The position numbers and the translations under genes are program-made. DNA of 64,000 nt from Bacteroidales bacterium (GTDB lineage: Bacteria > Bacteroidota > Bacteroidia > Bacteroidales > F082), in the NCBI GenBank assembly GCA_016936505.1, contig JAFGXS010000011.1, forward strand, positions 62,001 to 126,000, in the 5' to 3' direction. Of the stretch, positions 1 to 9,788 are shown in pieces. The number at the start of each line of letters is the position of its first letter. Position 1 is the first letter of the stretch. The notes beneath the pieces were generated by a model that ran no database searches, was not told the origin of the DNA, and worked only from the letters and a program-made list of their open reading frames with translations.

Positions 1-297
1 TTTAATTTTGAGAGCAATCCCAACACTGCATATTTTGATGTCGAAAAACTGGAATTGCCTCTTACATTACGGCACTGGCAAAACGCTGACAGCTTTATTC
101 CCTTTGGAATGAAAGGTAAAAAATTACTTAGCGATTTCTTTATAGATCAGAAAGTAAATCGGTTTGACAAAGAAAAAATATGGTTGTTGATTTCCGGAGA
201 AACAATTATTTGGGTTGTAGGTTTAAGAAGTTCAGATAATTTTCGTGTTCAGAACAAAACAGAAAAAATTCTGAAAATCACCTACATAAAAAAATAG
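1..297 (+). CDS. tilS: tRNA(Ile)-lysidine synthase, C-terminal part (partial at window edge)
   Basis: Frame open from base 1; C-terminal domain pattern LTLRHWQNADSFIPFGMKGKKLLSDFFIDQKVNRFDKEKIWLL typical of TilS C-terminus. Confidence 0.8.
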   Translation, partial: FNFESNPNTAYFDVEKLELPLTLRHWQNADSFIPFGMKGKKLLSDFFIDQKVNRFDKEKIWLLISGETIIWVVGLRSSDNFRVQNKTEKILKITYIKK

Positions 298-386
298 ACT
301 TTGAACTTTAAGATTTTTTATGAGACAGTGGCTCTCTAACTGTCAATCAACAAGGTTTTTACTCAAAAATAATCCAAAGAAAATTC

Positions 387-394
387 TATTTTTG
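387..394 (+). promoter_or_regulatory. Bacteroidota -7 promoter box TATTTTTG upstream of dsbD-like gene
   Basis: Matches TAnnTTTG consensus, ~70 nt upstream of the ATG. Confidence 0.4.
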
Positions 395-463
395 CATTTC
401 CTGTGGAAAAACTAAATTAGTAAAATTTCATTTTTCAGGGTTCACAACAGAATAATAGATTAC

Positions 464-2494
464 ATGAAAAATAAATATACATCACTGCGTTTGGTTCTGG
501 TTCTGACCTCAATGTTGATACTATGGTCAATAAATACCTCGGCTCAGATACTGACACCAACAAAATGGACTTACCACACAGAAAAAATATCAGATAATGA
601 ATACAACCTTGTGTTCAAAGCAACCATTGACCAGGGCTGGCATTTGTATTCACAAGACATTCCCGAAGCTCCACCGGCAACGACTTTTAAATTTGAAAAA
701 GACAGTACTTCATATCAACTCATTGGTAAAGTAAAAGAACTGGGCAATGTAATTCAGGAATACGACAAGAATTTCCAGATGGAACTCAAGTATTTTACTG
801 ATAGTGTAACTTTTGTTCAAGCAGTAAAATTACTTAAACCCGGAGCAACTGTTAAAGGTGTTGTTAACTATATGAGTTGCGATAACACACAGTGTTTACC
901 TCCTACAGACCTGGATTTTTCATTTGATCTGGGTAAAATAACAACGGTTTCCCAACCAGAAAAGACTCAGATTAGTGCAACCGCAGACAATGACATTACA
1001 GGAAATAAAAAAACACTCTGGGGCTTCTTTATTTTTGCATTTATCGGAGGTTTGCTCGCCATTGTTACTCCATGTGTATTTCCTATGATCCCAATGACCG
1101 TCAGCTTTTTTATGAAAGAGGGCGATGAAAAAGCAAAAGGGAAATTCCAGGCCATATTCTTTGGTTTGAGCATTATTCTAATTTATACTTTTGTTGGCTC
1201 TGTTTTATCCGTAATAGCTGGGCCCGATATTGCCAATTTTCTCAGTACTCATTGGATTCCCAATGTATTATTCTTCATCATTTTTGTTGTTTTTGCCTTT
1301 TCTTTTTTTGGCATGTTTGAAATTACCTTACCACACTGGCTGGTCAACAAAACAGATCAAAAAGCAGACAAAGGAGGTTTCTGGGGACCATTATTTATGG
1401 CATTGACACTTGTTCTGGTTTCTTTTAGCTGCACCGGACCTATTGTGGGAAGTGTTTTAGTTGCTTCGGCAGGTGGCGCCATTATTAAACCTATAGTCGG
1501 TATGTTGGGCTTTTCTTTGGCCTTTGCCTTGCCGTTCACACTTTTTGCCCTGTTCCCCTCATGGTTAAACAATTTGCCAAAATCAGGCGGATGGCTGAAC
1601 TCGGTAAAAGTAGTATTAGGATTCCTTGAGCTGGCATTAGGTCTCAAATTCCTGAGTATTGCAGATCAAACTTACCACTGGCATATTCTAGATCGTGAAG
1701 TTTACCTGGCTTTGTGGATTGTGATATTCTTCCTGTTGGGGTTATATTTATTAGGAAAACTGAAATTTGCTCATGACGATGATGTAAAGCATGTTACCGT
1801 TCCCCGGTTGGTTCTTTCAATTATTACTTTCAGTTTTGTGGTTTACATGATTCCAGGTATGTTTGGTGCACCTTTAAAAGCTTTGGCAGGATATCTACCA
1901 CCTCAAACCACACTGGATTTTGACGTAAATAAAATTATTCGGCAGAACCTGGAAACCTATGCTTTTAATGGCGGCAAGCAACCTGCCGAAGTTTGTGAAA
2001 CGCCCAAATACCATGAGTTTCTACATTTACCTCACGGCCTGAAAGGCTATTTTGACTACAAACAAGCTGTGGCCTGTGCCAAAGAACAGAATAAACCTAT
2101 TTTTATCGATTTCACCGGGCATGGTTGTGTAAACTGTCGTGAGATGGAAGCCAATGTCTGGTCCGATCCAAAAGTACTTAAAATCCTACGCAATGATTAT
2201 GTGATTCTTGCATTGTATGTTGATGATAAATATGAACTTCCCAAATCTGAATGGGTAAAATCAACCTATGACGGAAAATGGAAAAAAACGTTGGGTAAAG
2301 TGGATGCTGATTTTCAAATCAGTAAATTTGGTGTCAATGCGCAGCCTTATTATGTGCTCTTAAATGCCAATGGCGATGTACTGACCCAACCCAAGGCTTA
2401 TGATTTAAACGTAGATCATTTTGTGAATTTCCTTGAAAAGGGACTAGAAAACTTTAAGGAAGGGAAATCCATTCGAAACATCAACAACAAATAA
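464..2494 (+). CDS. dsbD: Thiol:disulfide interchange protein DsbD family (N-terminal domain, multi-TM DsbD core, C-terminal thioredoxin-like)
   Basis: 676 aa; GGLLAIVTPCVFPMIPMTVSFF core and C-terminal GHGCVNCREME motif. Confidence 0.93.
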   Translation: MKNKYTSLRLVLVLTSMLILWSINTSAQILTPTKWTYHTEKISDNEYNLVFKATIDQGWHLYSQDIPEAPPATTFKFEKDSTSYQLIGKVKELGNVIQEYDKNFQMELKYFTDSVTFVQAVKLLKPGATVKGVVNYMSCDNTQCLPPTDLDFSFDLGKITTVSQPEKTQISATADNDITGNKKTLWGFFIFAFIGGLLAIVTPCVFPMIPMTVSFFMKEGDEKAKGKFQAIFFGLSIILIYTFVGSVLSVIAGPDIANFLSTHWIPNVLFFIIFVVFAFSFFGMFEITLPHWLVNKTDQKADKGGFWGPLFMALTLVLVSFSCTGPIVGSVLVASAGGAIIKPIVGMLGFSLAFALPFTLFALFPSWLNNLPKSGGWLNSVKVVLGFLELALGLKFLSIADQTYHWHILDREVYLALWIVIFFLLGLYLLGKLKFAHDDDVKHVTVPRLVLSIITFSFVVYMIPGMFGAPLKALAGYLPPQTTLDFDVNKIIRQNLETYAFNGGKQPAEVCETPKYHEFLHLPHGLKGYFDYKQAVACAKEQNKPIFIDFTGHGCVNCREMEANVWSDPKVLKILRNDYVILALYVDDKYELPKSEWVKSTYDGKWKKTLGKVDADFQISKFGVNAQPYYVLLNANGDVLTQPKAYDLNVDHFVNFLEKGLENFKEGKSIRNINNK

Positions 2495-2548
2495 ATCAAC
2501 TACTTAAAAGATTAAAATAATTATTGATGTAATTTAATAATGGAAATA

Positions 2549-2579
2549 TTTTGAAATGAAAAATATTTCTATACATTTG
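2549..2579 (+). promoter_or_regulatory. Candidate Bacteroidota promoter (TTTTG ... TACATTTG) of the Phe/Tyr operon leader
   Basis: TTTTG at 2549-2553 and TACATTTG at 2572-2579, 18 nt apart, just upstream of the leader ORF. Confidence 0.6.
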
Positions 2580-2602
2580 TTCCAATCTTAAACGACAACG
2601 AG

Positions 2603-2671
2603 ATGAATCATTCAAGCGTGCGTTTTTATACTTTCTTCTTTTACTTTTATTTTAAAAATAAAAGGGGATGA
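2603..2671 (+). CDS. Phe/Tyr-rich leader peptide MNHSSVRFYTFFFYFYFKNKRG of the aromatic amino acid operon (attenuator leader)
   Basis: 22-codon ORF ending TGA; 9 of 10 residues at positions 8-17 are Phe or Tyr; located between promoter and intrinsic terminator upstream of pheA. Confidence 0.85.
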   Translation: MNHSSVRFYTFFFYFYFKNKRG

Positions 2672-2704
2672 CGCATGTATTGATATTTAATGAAAGTATA
2701 TGAT

Positions 2705-2734
2705 GAGCCCCGAAAATTTCGGGGCTCTTTTTTT
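2705..2734 (+). terminator. Intrinsic terminator of the attenuator (GAGCCCCGAAA-A-TTTCGGGGCTC + T7)
   Basis: Perfect 11-bp inverted repeat followed by T7, lying 88 nt before the pheA ATG and not at the end of a long gene. Confidence 0.88.
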
Positions 2735-2821
2735 GAATTTAAATCGATGTAGATGAAATAAGCAATAAGAAAAAGATACCTCGTTGACAAATTCCATCTA
2801 ACCGAAAAAAAATAAATAGAC

Positions 2822-3676
2822 ATGAAAATAGCCATGCAGGGAGTAAGAGGTGCATTCCACGAAATTGCCATTCGAAAATATTTCAAGGGGTCCGAATATG
2901 AAGTAGTGCCTTGTCCTACATTTAACGAACTATTCGAGTCCTTGCAATTTGGGAATGCTGATTATGGAATGGTTGCTATTGAAAATTCAACCGTAGGCAG
3001 TATTCTCCCCAACTATACACTGATGCGCGAATCGGGTTTAAAAATCTTAGGGGAAATTTACCTGAAGATTGAGCAGCATCTGGTAGCCTTGCCGGGACAA
3101 AAAGTAAAAGACATAAAAAAAGTCTATTCGCATCCCATGGCCATTCAACAATGTCGCGAATTTCTAACACCCATGAGACACAAAGGAGTTCAGGTACTGG
3201 ATGCCGAAGATACAGCAGAAAGCGCCCGTTGGATCAGTGAAGAACAAAAAAACAAAGTAGCCGCCATTGCCAGCCGCCTGGCAGCCAAACTTTACGGATT
3301 GGAAATTCTTGAAGAGAGCATTCAAACCAACAAAAAAAACTACACACGTTTTTTAATTGTGTCCAGCGAAGAAAATTATAACAATCGAAAGCTGAACGGC
3401 AGAAAACTAGACAAATCTTCTATTTATTTTGTTCTTCCCCACGAACAGGGAAGGTTATCAGAAGTATTGTCTGTTCTTTCATTTTATAAAATTGACCTTA
3501 CGAAAATCCAGTCGCTGCCTATTGCTGGCCGCGACTGGGAATATTTGTTTTACGTAGACATCACATACGATGACTATGAAAAATACACGCAGGCCTTAAA
3601 TGCTATCAGGCCTCTGCTTAGTGAACTGGAAATATTAGGAGATTATCCGAAAGGAGATAAAGTATATGAGAATTAA
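2822..3676 (+). CDS. pheA: Prephenate dehydratase (with ACT domain)
   Basis: MQGVRGAFHEIAI..., VAIENSTVGSI, NYTRFLIV and ACT-like C-terminus. Confidence 0.93.
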   Translation: MKIAMQGVRGAFHEIAIRKYFKGSEYEVVPCPTFNELFESLQFGNADYGMVAIENSTVGSILPNYTLMRESGLKILGEIYLKIEQHLVALPGQKVKDIKKVYSHPMAIQQCREFLTPMRHKGVQVLDAEDTAESARWISEEQKNKVAAIASRLAAKLYGLEILEESIQTNKKNYTRFLIVSSEENYNNRKLNGRKLDKSSIYFVLPHEQGRLSEVLSVLSFYKIDLTKIQSLPIAGRDWEYLFYVDITYDDYEKYTQALNAIRPLLSELEILGDYPKGDKVYEN

Positions 3677-4820
3677 ACCGGCAGAACGACTGAATTTTGT
3701 CAGCGAATACTATTTTTCACAAAAGCTGAAAGAAATTGACAACATGCGTGCTCAGGGAAAAGATGTCATTAATCTCGGTATTGGAAGCCCTGATTTGCCT
3801 CCTTCGGAAGAAACCATTGAAACACTGGTAACCGAAAGTAGAAAAAGCAACAATCACGCCTACCAGAGTTATACCGGAATTCCGGCTTTACGTGAGGCTT
3901 TCACAAATTGGTATAAGAAATATTTTCAGGTAGATCTGAATCCTGATAAGGAAATTTTGCCTTTGATGGGTTCCAAAGAAGGAATCATGCATGTTTCTAT
4001 GGCATTTTTGAACCCCGGAGATGAAGTTCTGGTTCCCAATCCGGGTTATCCGGCCTACGCAGCTGTCGCACAATTGGTTCAGGCTAATGTAAAGTTATAT
4101 AACTTAAAAGAATCAGACAGTCAGCCAGATTGGGATGCGCTGAACAGCATGGATCTTGGCAAAGTAAAACTCATGTGGGTCAATTATCCGCATATGCCTA
4201 CAGGTAAAAAGGCAACAAAAAAATTGTTTGAGAAACTTGTGGATTTCGGACTAAAAAACAATATTTTGATTGTAAATGATAACCCGTACAGTTTTATTTT
4301 GAATGAAGAACATCTCAGCTTACTTTCTGTTTCACAAGCAAAAGAAATCGCATTGGAATTAAATTCGCTGAGCAAATCGCACAATATGTCCGGATGGCGC
4401 ATTGGCATGTTGGCAGGAAACGAAGAATACATTCAATCGGTATTAAGGGTAAAGAGCAACATGGATTCAGGCATGTTTAAACCCTTGCAGCTTGCTGCAG
4501 CAAAAGCTTTATCAGCCGATGGCAAATGGTACAAAGAGCTGAACCGTGTTTACACAAAAAGAAGAGAAAAGGTTTTTCAACTCTTCGATCTCTTGTCGTG
4601 TAGTTATGATGTGAATCAAACAGGAATGTTTGTCTGGGCTAAGATTCCTGAACCGGCTAAAAGCGCCAAAGAAGTTTCAGATCGTGTTTTGAAAGAAGCT
4701 AACGTGTTCATTACACCAGGATTTATTTTCGGCTCAAATGGAGAGCGTTTTTTGCGCATATCGCTTTGCACAGAAGAAGCCAGACTTGAAGAAGCTGTCA
4801 ACAGAATAAGTAAATTTTAA
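3666..4820 (+). CDS. Pyridoxal phosphate-dependent aminotransferase (aromatic/aspartate class I), overlaps pheA by 11 nt
   Basis: INLGIGSPDLPPS, NPGYPAY, SLSKSHNMSGWRIG lysine motif; operon context. Confidence 0.92.
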   Translation: MRIKPAERLNFVSEYYFSQKLKEIDNMRAQGKDVINLGIGSPDLPPSEETIETLVTESRKSNNHAYQSYTGIPALREAFTNWYKKYFQVDLNPDKEILPLMGSKEGIMHVSMAFLNPGDEVLVPNPGYPAYAAVAQLVQANVKLYNLKESDSQPDWDALNSMDLGKVKLMWVNYPHMPTGKKATKKLFEKLVDFGLKNNILIVNDNPYSFILNEEHLSLLSVSQAKEIALELNSLSKSHNMSGWRIGMLAGNEEYIQSVLRVKSNMDSGMFKPLQLAAAKALSADGKWYKELNRVYTKRREKVFQLFDLLSCSYDVNQTGMFVWAKIPEPAKSAKEVSDRVLKEANVFITPGFIFGSNGERFLRISLCTEEARLEEAVNRISKF

Positions 4821-4839
4821 ATTTAACCAGAAGAAAAAA

Positions 4840-5685
4840 GTGATGAAAGTATGCATTGTAGGACTGGGATTAATAGGCGGTTCAATGTCTCTTGATTTGA
4901 AAAAAAGAGGATTTGCCGATGAAATTATTGGTGTGGATAACAACATTCAGCATGCCAATATTGCCAAATTAAGCGGGCTTGTGGACGAAACTGTTCCATT
5001 AGAAAGTGGAATTGCACAATCTGACCTCATCATTTTAGCAACACCTATTGATGCAACCAAAAAACTTTTACCTCAGGTTTTGGACCTTTGCCTGGGAACC
5101 GAAAAGGTGATCACAGATGTCGGTTCTACAAAAGCAGGAATTATTGACAAAGTAAAGAACCATCCAAACAGGGCACAGTTTGTGGCTTCCCACCCGATGG
5201 CCGGCACTGAATTCTCTGGTCCGCTTGCAGCCATAAGTCGTTTATTTGACTACAAAACTGCCATTATCTGCGAAAAGGATCAAAGTGTAAAAGCAGCTGT
5301 TGAATTGATTGTGAAGATGTATGAAACCTTACACATGAACGTAATCTATATGGACGCCCATCAACACGATGTAAGTGCAGCTTATGTTTCACATATCTCA
5401 CACATTACTTCTTTCGCTTTGTCGCTGGCCGTTCTGGAAAAAGAAAAAGATGAAAAACGCATCCTTGACTTAGCCAGCGGAGGTTTTGCCTCAACTGTCA
5501 GACTTGCAAAAAGTTCGGCAGAAATGTGGGTTCCTGTATTCGATCAAAATGCAAGTTATATTTTGGAAGTACTTGATACCTATATAGAAAAGCTGAACCT
5601 CTTCAAAAAGAATATCGAAGAAAAAAACCTGGATCAGCTGACAGAATTAATTCACGAATCAAATAAAATTCAAAAAATATTATAA
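4840..5685 (+). CDS. tyrA: Prephenate dehydrogenase
   Basis: GLGLIGGSMSLDL Rossmann motif, DVGSTKAGI, SHPMAGTEFSG. Confidence 0.92.
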   Translation: MMKVCIVGLGLIGGSMSLDLKKRGFADEIIGVDNNIQHANIAKLSGLVDETVPLESGIAQSDLIILATPIDATKKLLPQVLDLCLGTEKVITDVGSTKAGIIDKVKNHPNRAQFVASHPMAGTEFSGPLAAISRLFDYKTAIICEKDQSVKAAVELIVKMYETLHMNVIYMDAHQHDVSAAYVSHISHITSFALSLAVLEKEKDEKRILDLASGGFASTVRLAKSSAEMWVPVFDQNASYILEVLDTYIEKLNLFKKNIEEKNLDQLTELIHESNKIQKIL

Positions 5686-5689
5686 GATC

Positions 5690-6784
5690 ATGTTAGAAAA
5701 TCTGAATCTTCTCCCCCTGAACGAATGGGAAGAATATAAAGGAAGACCGTTTATGATTGCCGGTCCATGCAGTGCTGAAACGGAAAAACAAGTGATGGAC
5801 ACAGCCCTCGGATTAAAGGCTCTTGGAAAAGTTGATGTGTATCGTGCAGGAATATGGAAACCCCGCACACGCCCCAATTCTTTCGAAGGAGTGGGATCAA
5901 AAGGTCTGCCCTGGCTGAAAAAGGTCAAACAGGAAACCGGTTTACCGATTAGTACAGAAGTAGCCAATGCAAAGCATGTATACGAAGCCTTAAAATTTGG
6001 TGTCGATATATTATGGATTGGTGCCAGAACCTCAGCCAATCCCTTTGCAGTTCAGGAAATCGCAGATGCCATGAAGGGGGCTGATGTAAGTGTACTTATC
6101 AAAAACCCTGTAAACCCGGATCTTGACCTTTGGATTGGAGCGATGGAACGTATTCATCAGGCCGGGATCAAAAAAATTGGCATGATTCACCGCGGATTTT
6201 CAACCTATGAAAAAATAAAATATCGCAACTTGCCCCAATGGCAAATTCCTATTGAACTAAAAAGCAGATTGCCACAAATTCCACTCTTGGTCGACCCAAG
6301 TCACATTAGCGGAAGAGCTGATCTTGTTTTTGATGTTTCGCAGAGGGCCATGGATCTCAATTTTGACGGACTCATGGTCGAAACCCACATCAATCCGAAA
6401 GTAGCGCTCAGCGATGCCAAACAACAGGTTACCCCTGAGGAACTGGGACAAATTATCGAACAATTGGTGTTGCGTGATCCCAAACCACATAACAATTCAG
6501 AATTAAATATTCTGGGTGATCTTAGACAAAAAATAGACTGGATTGACGATCAATTGCTCGATCTTTTTGAACAACGGATGGAAATTGTAAAACACATTGG
6601 TGAATACAAAAGAGACAACAACATCAGTGTGTTACAAAACAGCCGCTGGGAAGAAATTATTTATACAAGCATCGAAAAAGGAGCAAAAAAAGGTCTGAGC
6701 CGTGAATTCATCAACAACACGTTTAAAGCCATCCATCAGGAATCTATCAACCATCAGATGGAAATTCTGAACAACCGGAAATAG
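5690..6784 (+). CDS. Bifunctional 3-deoxy-7-phosphoheptulonate (DAHP) synthase / chorismate mutase type II
   Basis: MIAGPCSAETEKQV, KPRTRPNSFEGVG, LLVDPSHISGR; C-terminal LRQKIDWIDDQLLDLFEQRM chorismate mutase domain. Confidence 0.93.
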   Translation: MLENLNLLPLNEWEEYKGRPFMIAGPCSAETEKQVMDTALGLKALGKVDVYRAGIWKPRTRPNSFEGVGSKGLPWLKKVKQETGLPISTEVANAKHVYEALKFGVDILWIGARTSANPFAVQEIADAMKGADVSVLIKNPVNPDLDLWIGAMERIHQAGIKKIGMIHRGFSTYEKIKYRNLPQWQIPIELKSRLPQIPLLVDPSHISGRADLVFDVSQRAMDLNFDGLMVETHINPKVALSDAKQQVTPEELGQIIEQLVLRDPKPHNNSELNILGDLRQKIDWIDDQLLDLFEQRMEIVKHIGEYKRDNNISVLQNSRWEEIIYTSIEKGAKKGLSREFINNTFKAIHQESINHQMEILNNRK

Positions 6785-6844
6785 GAAATCCCTTTTTCTC
6801 TAACTTTGAGTGTGGTTTTTTCTGAAAAACTAAAAAGAAGTATC

Positions 6845-8107
6845 ATGAACCTCCTTCACTCCTTGTCTGATGATTTCATTAACTTTATTCTGGTTACCGT
6901 ATTATCATTATTGATCGGGCTGGAACAAAGACGTCGCCACCGGGAAGATAAACCTGAAACTTTGTACGGCACCGATAGAACCTATACGTTTATCGGTATT
7001 CTGGGTTATGTGTTGTATATTCTTTCTCCTGTTAACTTGTTACCCTTTTTAGTTGGAGGAACAGCCATTGTTATATTTCTGAGCATCTTTTACTTAAAAC
7101 GTATAGAAACTCAAAAAAAATTCGGTATTACTTCTATGATTGTGGTTCTGATTACTTACTGTTTGGGACCGTTATTATACATTAAACCCTTATGGCTCTC
7201 CATACTGTTGGTAGTAACTATCTTAATACTTATTGAGTTGAAGCCACAGTTCAGGACACTTACCCAGCGTTTTGGTAACGATGAGTTCATCATTCTGGCC
7301 AAATTTCTTATCATGGCAGGAATTATCTTACCGCTTCTTCCTGATAAAATTATAATTCCTGAAATACCCATTTCTCCCTATAAAATTTGGTTAGCTGTTG
7401 TAGTAATATCCGGTATTTCATATCTCAGTTATCTTGTGGAAAAGTTCATCTTTCCATCAAAAGGATTTATCATAACCGGAATTTTGGGCGGGATGTACAG
7501 CAGCACAGCTACCACAGTTGTACTGGCGAGAAAAAGCAAAGAATCTAAAAACACCGAATCCATATCGACATCTATCATAATGGCTACAGGAATGATGTTC
7601 ATCCGGATCCTGATTCTGGCTTTTATTTTTAATCATCAGCTGGGATTGTCACTTTTTGTTCCATCCCTTTCACTGACATTAATCAGCTTTCTTGTTGCCT
7701 GGTTCCTTCATAAAAAGGAACATAAAACAGAAAACCAATCGGCTCAGGATGTGAGCAGCAAAAACCCGCTGGAATTTAAAACGGCTTTAATTTTTGCTGT
7801 CTTGTTTATCATTTTTGCTTTGGCAACTAAATATGTGCTGAATGAATTTGGCACAAAAGGATTGGATATTCTATCCTGGATTGTAGGGGTAACTGATATT
7901 GACCCTTTCCTGTTGGGAATGTTCACCGGAAAATTTAACATTACACTTTCTATAATTACACATGCCACGTTAATTGCCATGACAAGCAATAACCTGATTA
8001 AACTGGCCTATGCATTATTTTGGAGCAGCAAAAAAATCTGGCCTTTCATTTTAACCGGATTTACAACAATTATTCTGGTAAGCATTATCTTTATTGTTTT
8101 TTGGTAA
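6845..8107 (+). CDS. MgtC/SapB-like DUF4010-family membrane protein
   Basis: LLIGLEQRRRHRED...TYTFIGILGY; many TM helices; ORF track start 6806 is a TTG, ATG at 6845 preferred. Confidence 0.75.
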   Translation: MNLLHSLSDDFINFILVTVLSLLIGLEQRRRHREDKPETLYGTDRTYTFIGILGYVLYILSPVNLLPFLVGGTAIVIFLSIFYLKRIETQKKFGITSMIVVLITYCLGPLLYIKPLWLSILLVVTILILIELKPQFRTLTQRFGNDEFIILAKFLIMAGIILPLLPDKIIIPEIPISPYKIWLAVVVISGISYLSYLVEKFIFPSKGFIITGILGGMYSSTATTVVLARKSKESKNTESISTSIIMATGMMFIRILILAFIFNHQLGLSLFVPSLSLTLISFLVAWFLHKKEHKTENQSAQDVSSKNPLEFKTALIFAVLFIIFALATKYVLNEFGTKGLDILSWIVGVTDIDPFLLGMFTGKFNITLSIITHATLIAMTSNNLIKLAYALFWSSKKIWPFILTGFTTIILVSIIFIVFW

Positions 8108-8168
8108 AACAATTCTTGTTTTATTCTGTTTGCTGATTAAATGCTTTAGTTTTGCAAAAAGCCGAAAA

Positions 8169-9353
8169 ATGAGTTGGTTCAAAAAAGAAAAAGAAAGAGA
8201 ATATTGGTTAATGGCTTCTGTTTGGCTGAACCTTTTTCTTTCAGCAATAAAACTTTTTTGGGGATGGCAGTTTCATTCCACAGTTGTTACTGCTGATGGT
8301 ATTCATAGCATTTCTGATGTTTTTGGAGCCTTTTTTGTTTTTATGGCCCTGCGTTTTGCCGGACACAAGTCCAAGCGATTTCCTTTTGGGCTCAACAAAC
8401 TGGAAGACTTAGCCGCTACGTTAGGTGGAATAGCCATTGTTTTTGCCGGTTACGAAATTATTCGGTCTGCCTTCTTCAGTTCAGGTATTCAGAGTCCTGA
8501 AAATATATGGGGAACCACTTTCTTTATCCTTGTTGTAATTATTATTGAGGCTGCTTTTTATTTTTATGAACGCAAAGCTTCAATCCGCTTAAAATCACCG
8601 GGAGTAAAGACTGATGCTGTCAACTGGTTGGGTGATATTGGTTCAAGCTTTATTGTTCTGGCCGGTATTATAGGATTCCATTTTTCAATCCCCTATGCCG
8701 AAAAAGCTGCTGTTGTTGTAATTGTTGTCATGATCTTTTATGGCGCTTACGGTATTCTTCGAGACGCATTGCTTTCTCTTTTGGAGGCTTCTGTTGATAA
8801 GGAAACCCTCAAGCAGGCACGCGACACCATAAAAAGATATCCCGAGGTTTCACATATTGAAAAACTGTTTATCCGCCGCTCCGGAAGTATTCTTATTGCT
8901 GATATTGTTTTGCAGGTAAAACAAAGAAGCATGCAAAGTGCACACCTTCAGGTTGATAAAATTGAAGGCCAGTTGCGTAAAGAGATTCCTAATCTGGCTC
9001 ATGTTACCATCCATTACGAACCGGAAAAAAAACCTTACTTTAAAATTGCTGTGCTTTTGGATGAAAACACAATAGATATAGCCACTTCGTTTAACAAAAC
9101 CGTTTGGATTAAAATGTTGCGCTATAACGAGAATGGCATACTTTTTCAGGAAGAGGTTTTGCAAAACCCGGTAGCACCTGAAGCCAAAGGAAAGGCCATT
9201 CGCTTGGCGGCCTGGCTCATTAAACAGGATGTGGAAAAAGTTATTTTTAATCCTGAAGATTTACGTGATGATATTAAAACACTATTCTCTGCGATGGGTA
9301 TTGAAATCAAAAAGAATATGCCGGAATATCCTTTAAACCAGAATCAGAAATGA
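8169..9353 (+). CDS. Cation diffusion facilitator family transporter
   Basis: VTADGIHSISDVFGAFFVF, KRFPFGLNKLEDLAAT and C-terminal cytoplasmic domain; ATG at 8169. Confidence 0.88.
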   Translation: MSWFKKEKEREYWLMASVWLNLFLSAIKLFWGWQFHSTVVTADGIHSISDVFGAFFVFMALRFAGHKSKRFPFGLNKLEDLAATLGGIAIVFAGYEIIRSAFFSSGIQSPENIWGTTFFILVVIIIEAAFYFYERKASIRLKSPGVKTDAVNWLGDIGSSFIVLAGIIGFHFSIPYAEKAAVVVIVVMIFYGAYGILRDALLSLLEASVDKETLKQARDTIKRYPEVSHIEKLFIRRSGSILIADIVLQVKQRSMQSAHLQVDKIEGQLRKEIPNLAHVTIHYEPEKKPYFKIAVLLDENTIDIATSFNKTVWIKMLRYNENGILFQEEVLQNPVAPEAKGKAIRLAAWLIKQDVEKVIFNPEDLRDDIKTLFSAMGIEIKKNMPEYPLNQNQK

Positions 9354-9769
9354 AAATATTGATTCTTTGTACCGGAAACACCTGCCGCAGTCAAATGGCT
9401 GAAGCATATTTACAGTCTCTTGATACAACGATAACCGTTGTATCAGCAGGTACTAAACCCGGAGCCGAAGTGCATCCAAAAGCTATTCAGGTAATGGCTG
9501 AAAAGGGAATTAACCTGGTACAGAGTGTTCCAAAATCTGTTAACAGCTTTCTAAACGCCGGTTTTGATTATGTTATTACTGTTTGTGATGGCGCAAAAGA
9601 ATCCTGCCCAGCCTTTACAGGAAGTGTTAAACACCAACTACATATCGGGTTTGAAGATCCTGCTGAGGCTACTGGTTCTGAAGATAAAATACTGGATGTT
9701 TTCAGAAAAGTACGGGATGAAATATTCGATCAGTTCTATACATTTTATGTTCAGGAAATAACTGGCTAA
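9350..9769 (+). CDS. arsC: Low-molecular-weight phosphatase family / thioredoxin-type arsenate reductase
   Basis: ILCTGNTCRSQMAEAYL; VCDGAKESCP. Confidence 0.85.
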   Translation: MKILILCTGNTCRSQMAEAYLQSLDTTITVVSAGTKPGAEVHPKAIQVMAEKGINLVQSVPKSVNSFLNAGFDYVITVCDGAKESCPAFTGSVKHQLHIGFEDPAEATGSEDKILDVFRKVRDEIFDQFYTFYVQEITG

Positions 9770-9788
9770 CCCTACTCAAGACATACTT

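Noticed and set aside
2647-2886. 79-aa minus-strand ORF over the attenuator
   Set aside because: Overlaps the leader/terminator and pheA start; explained by the attenuator on the + strand.
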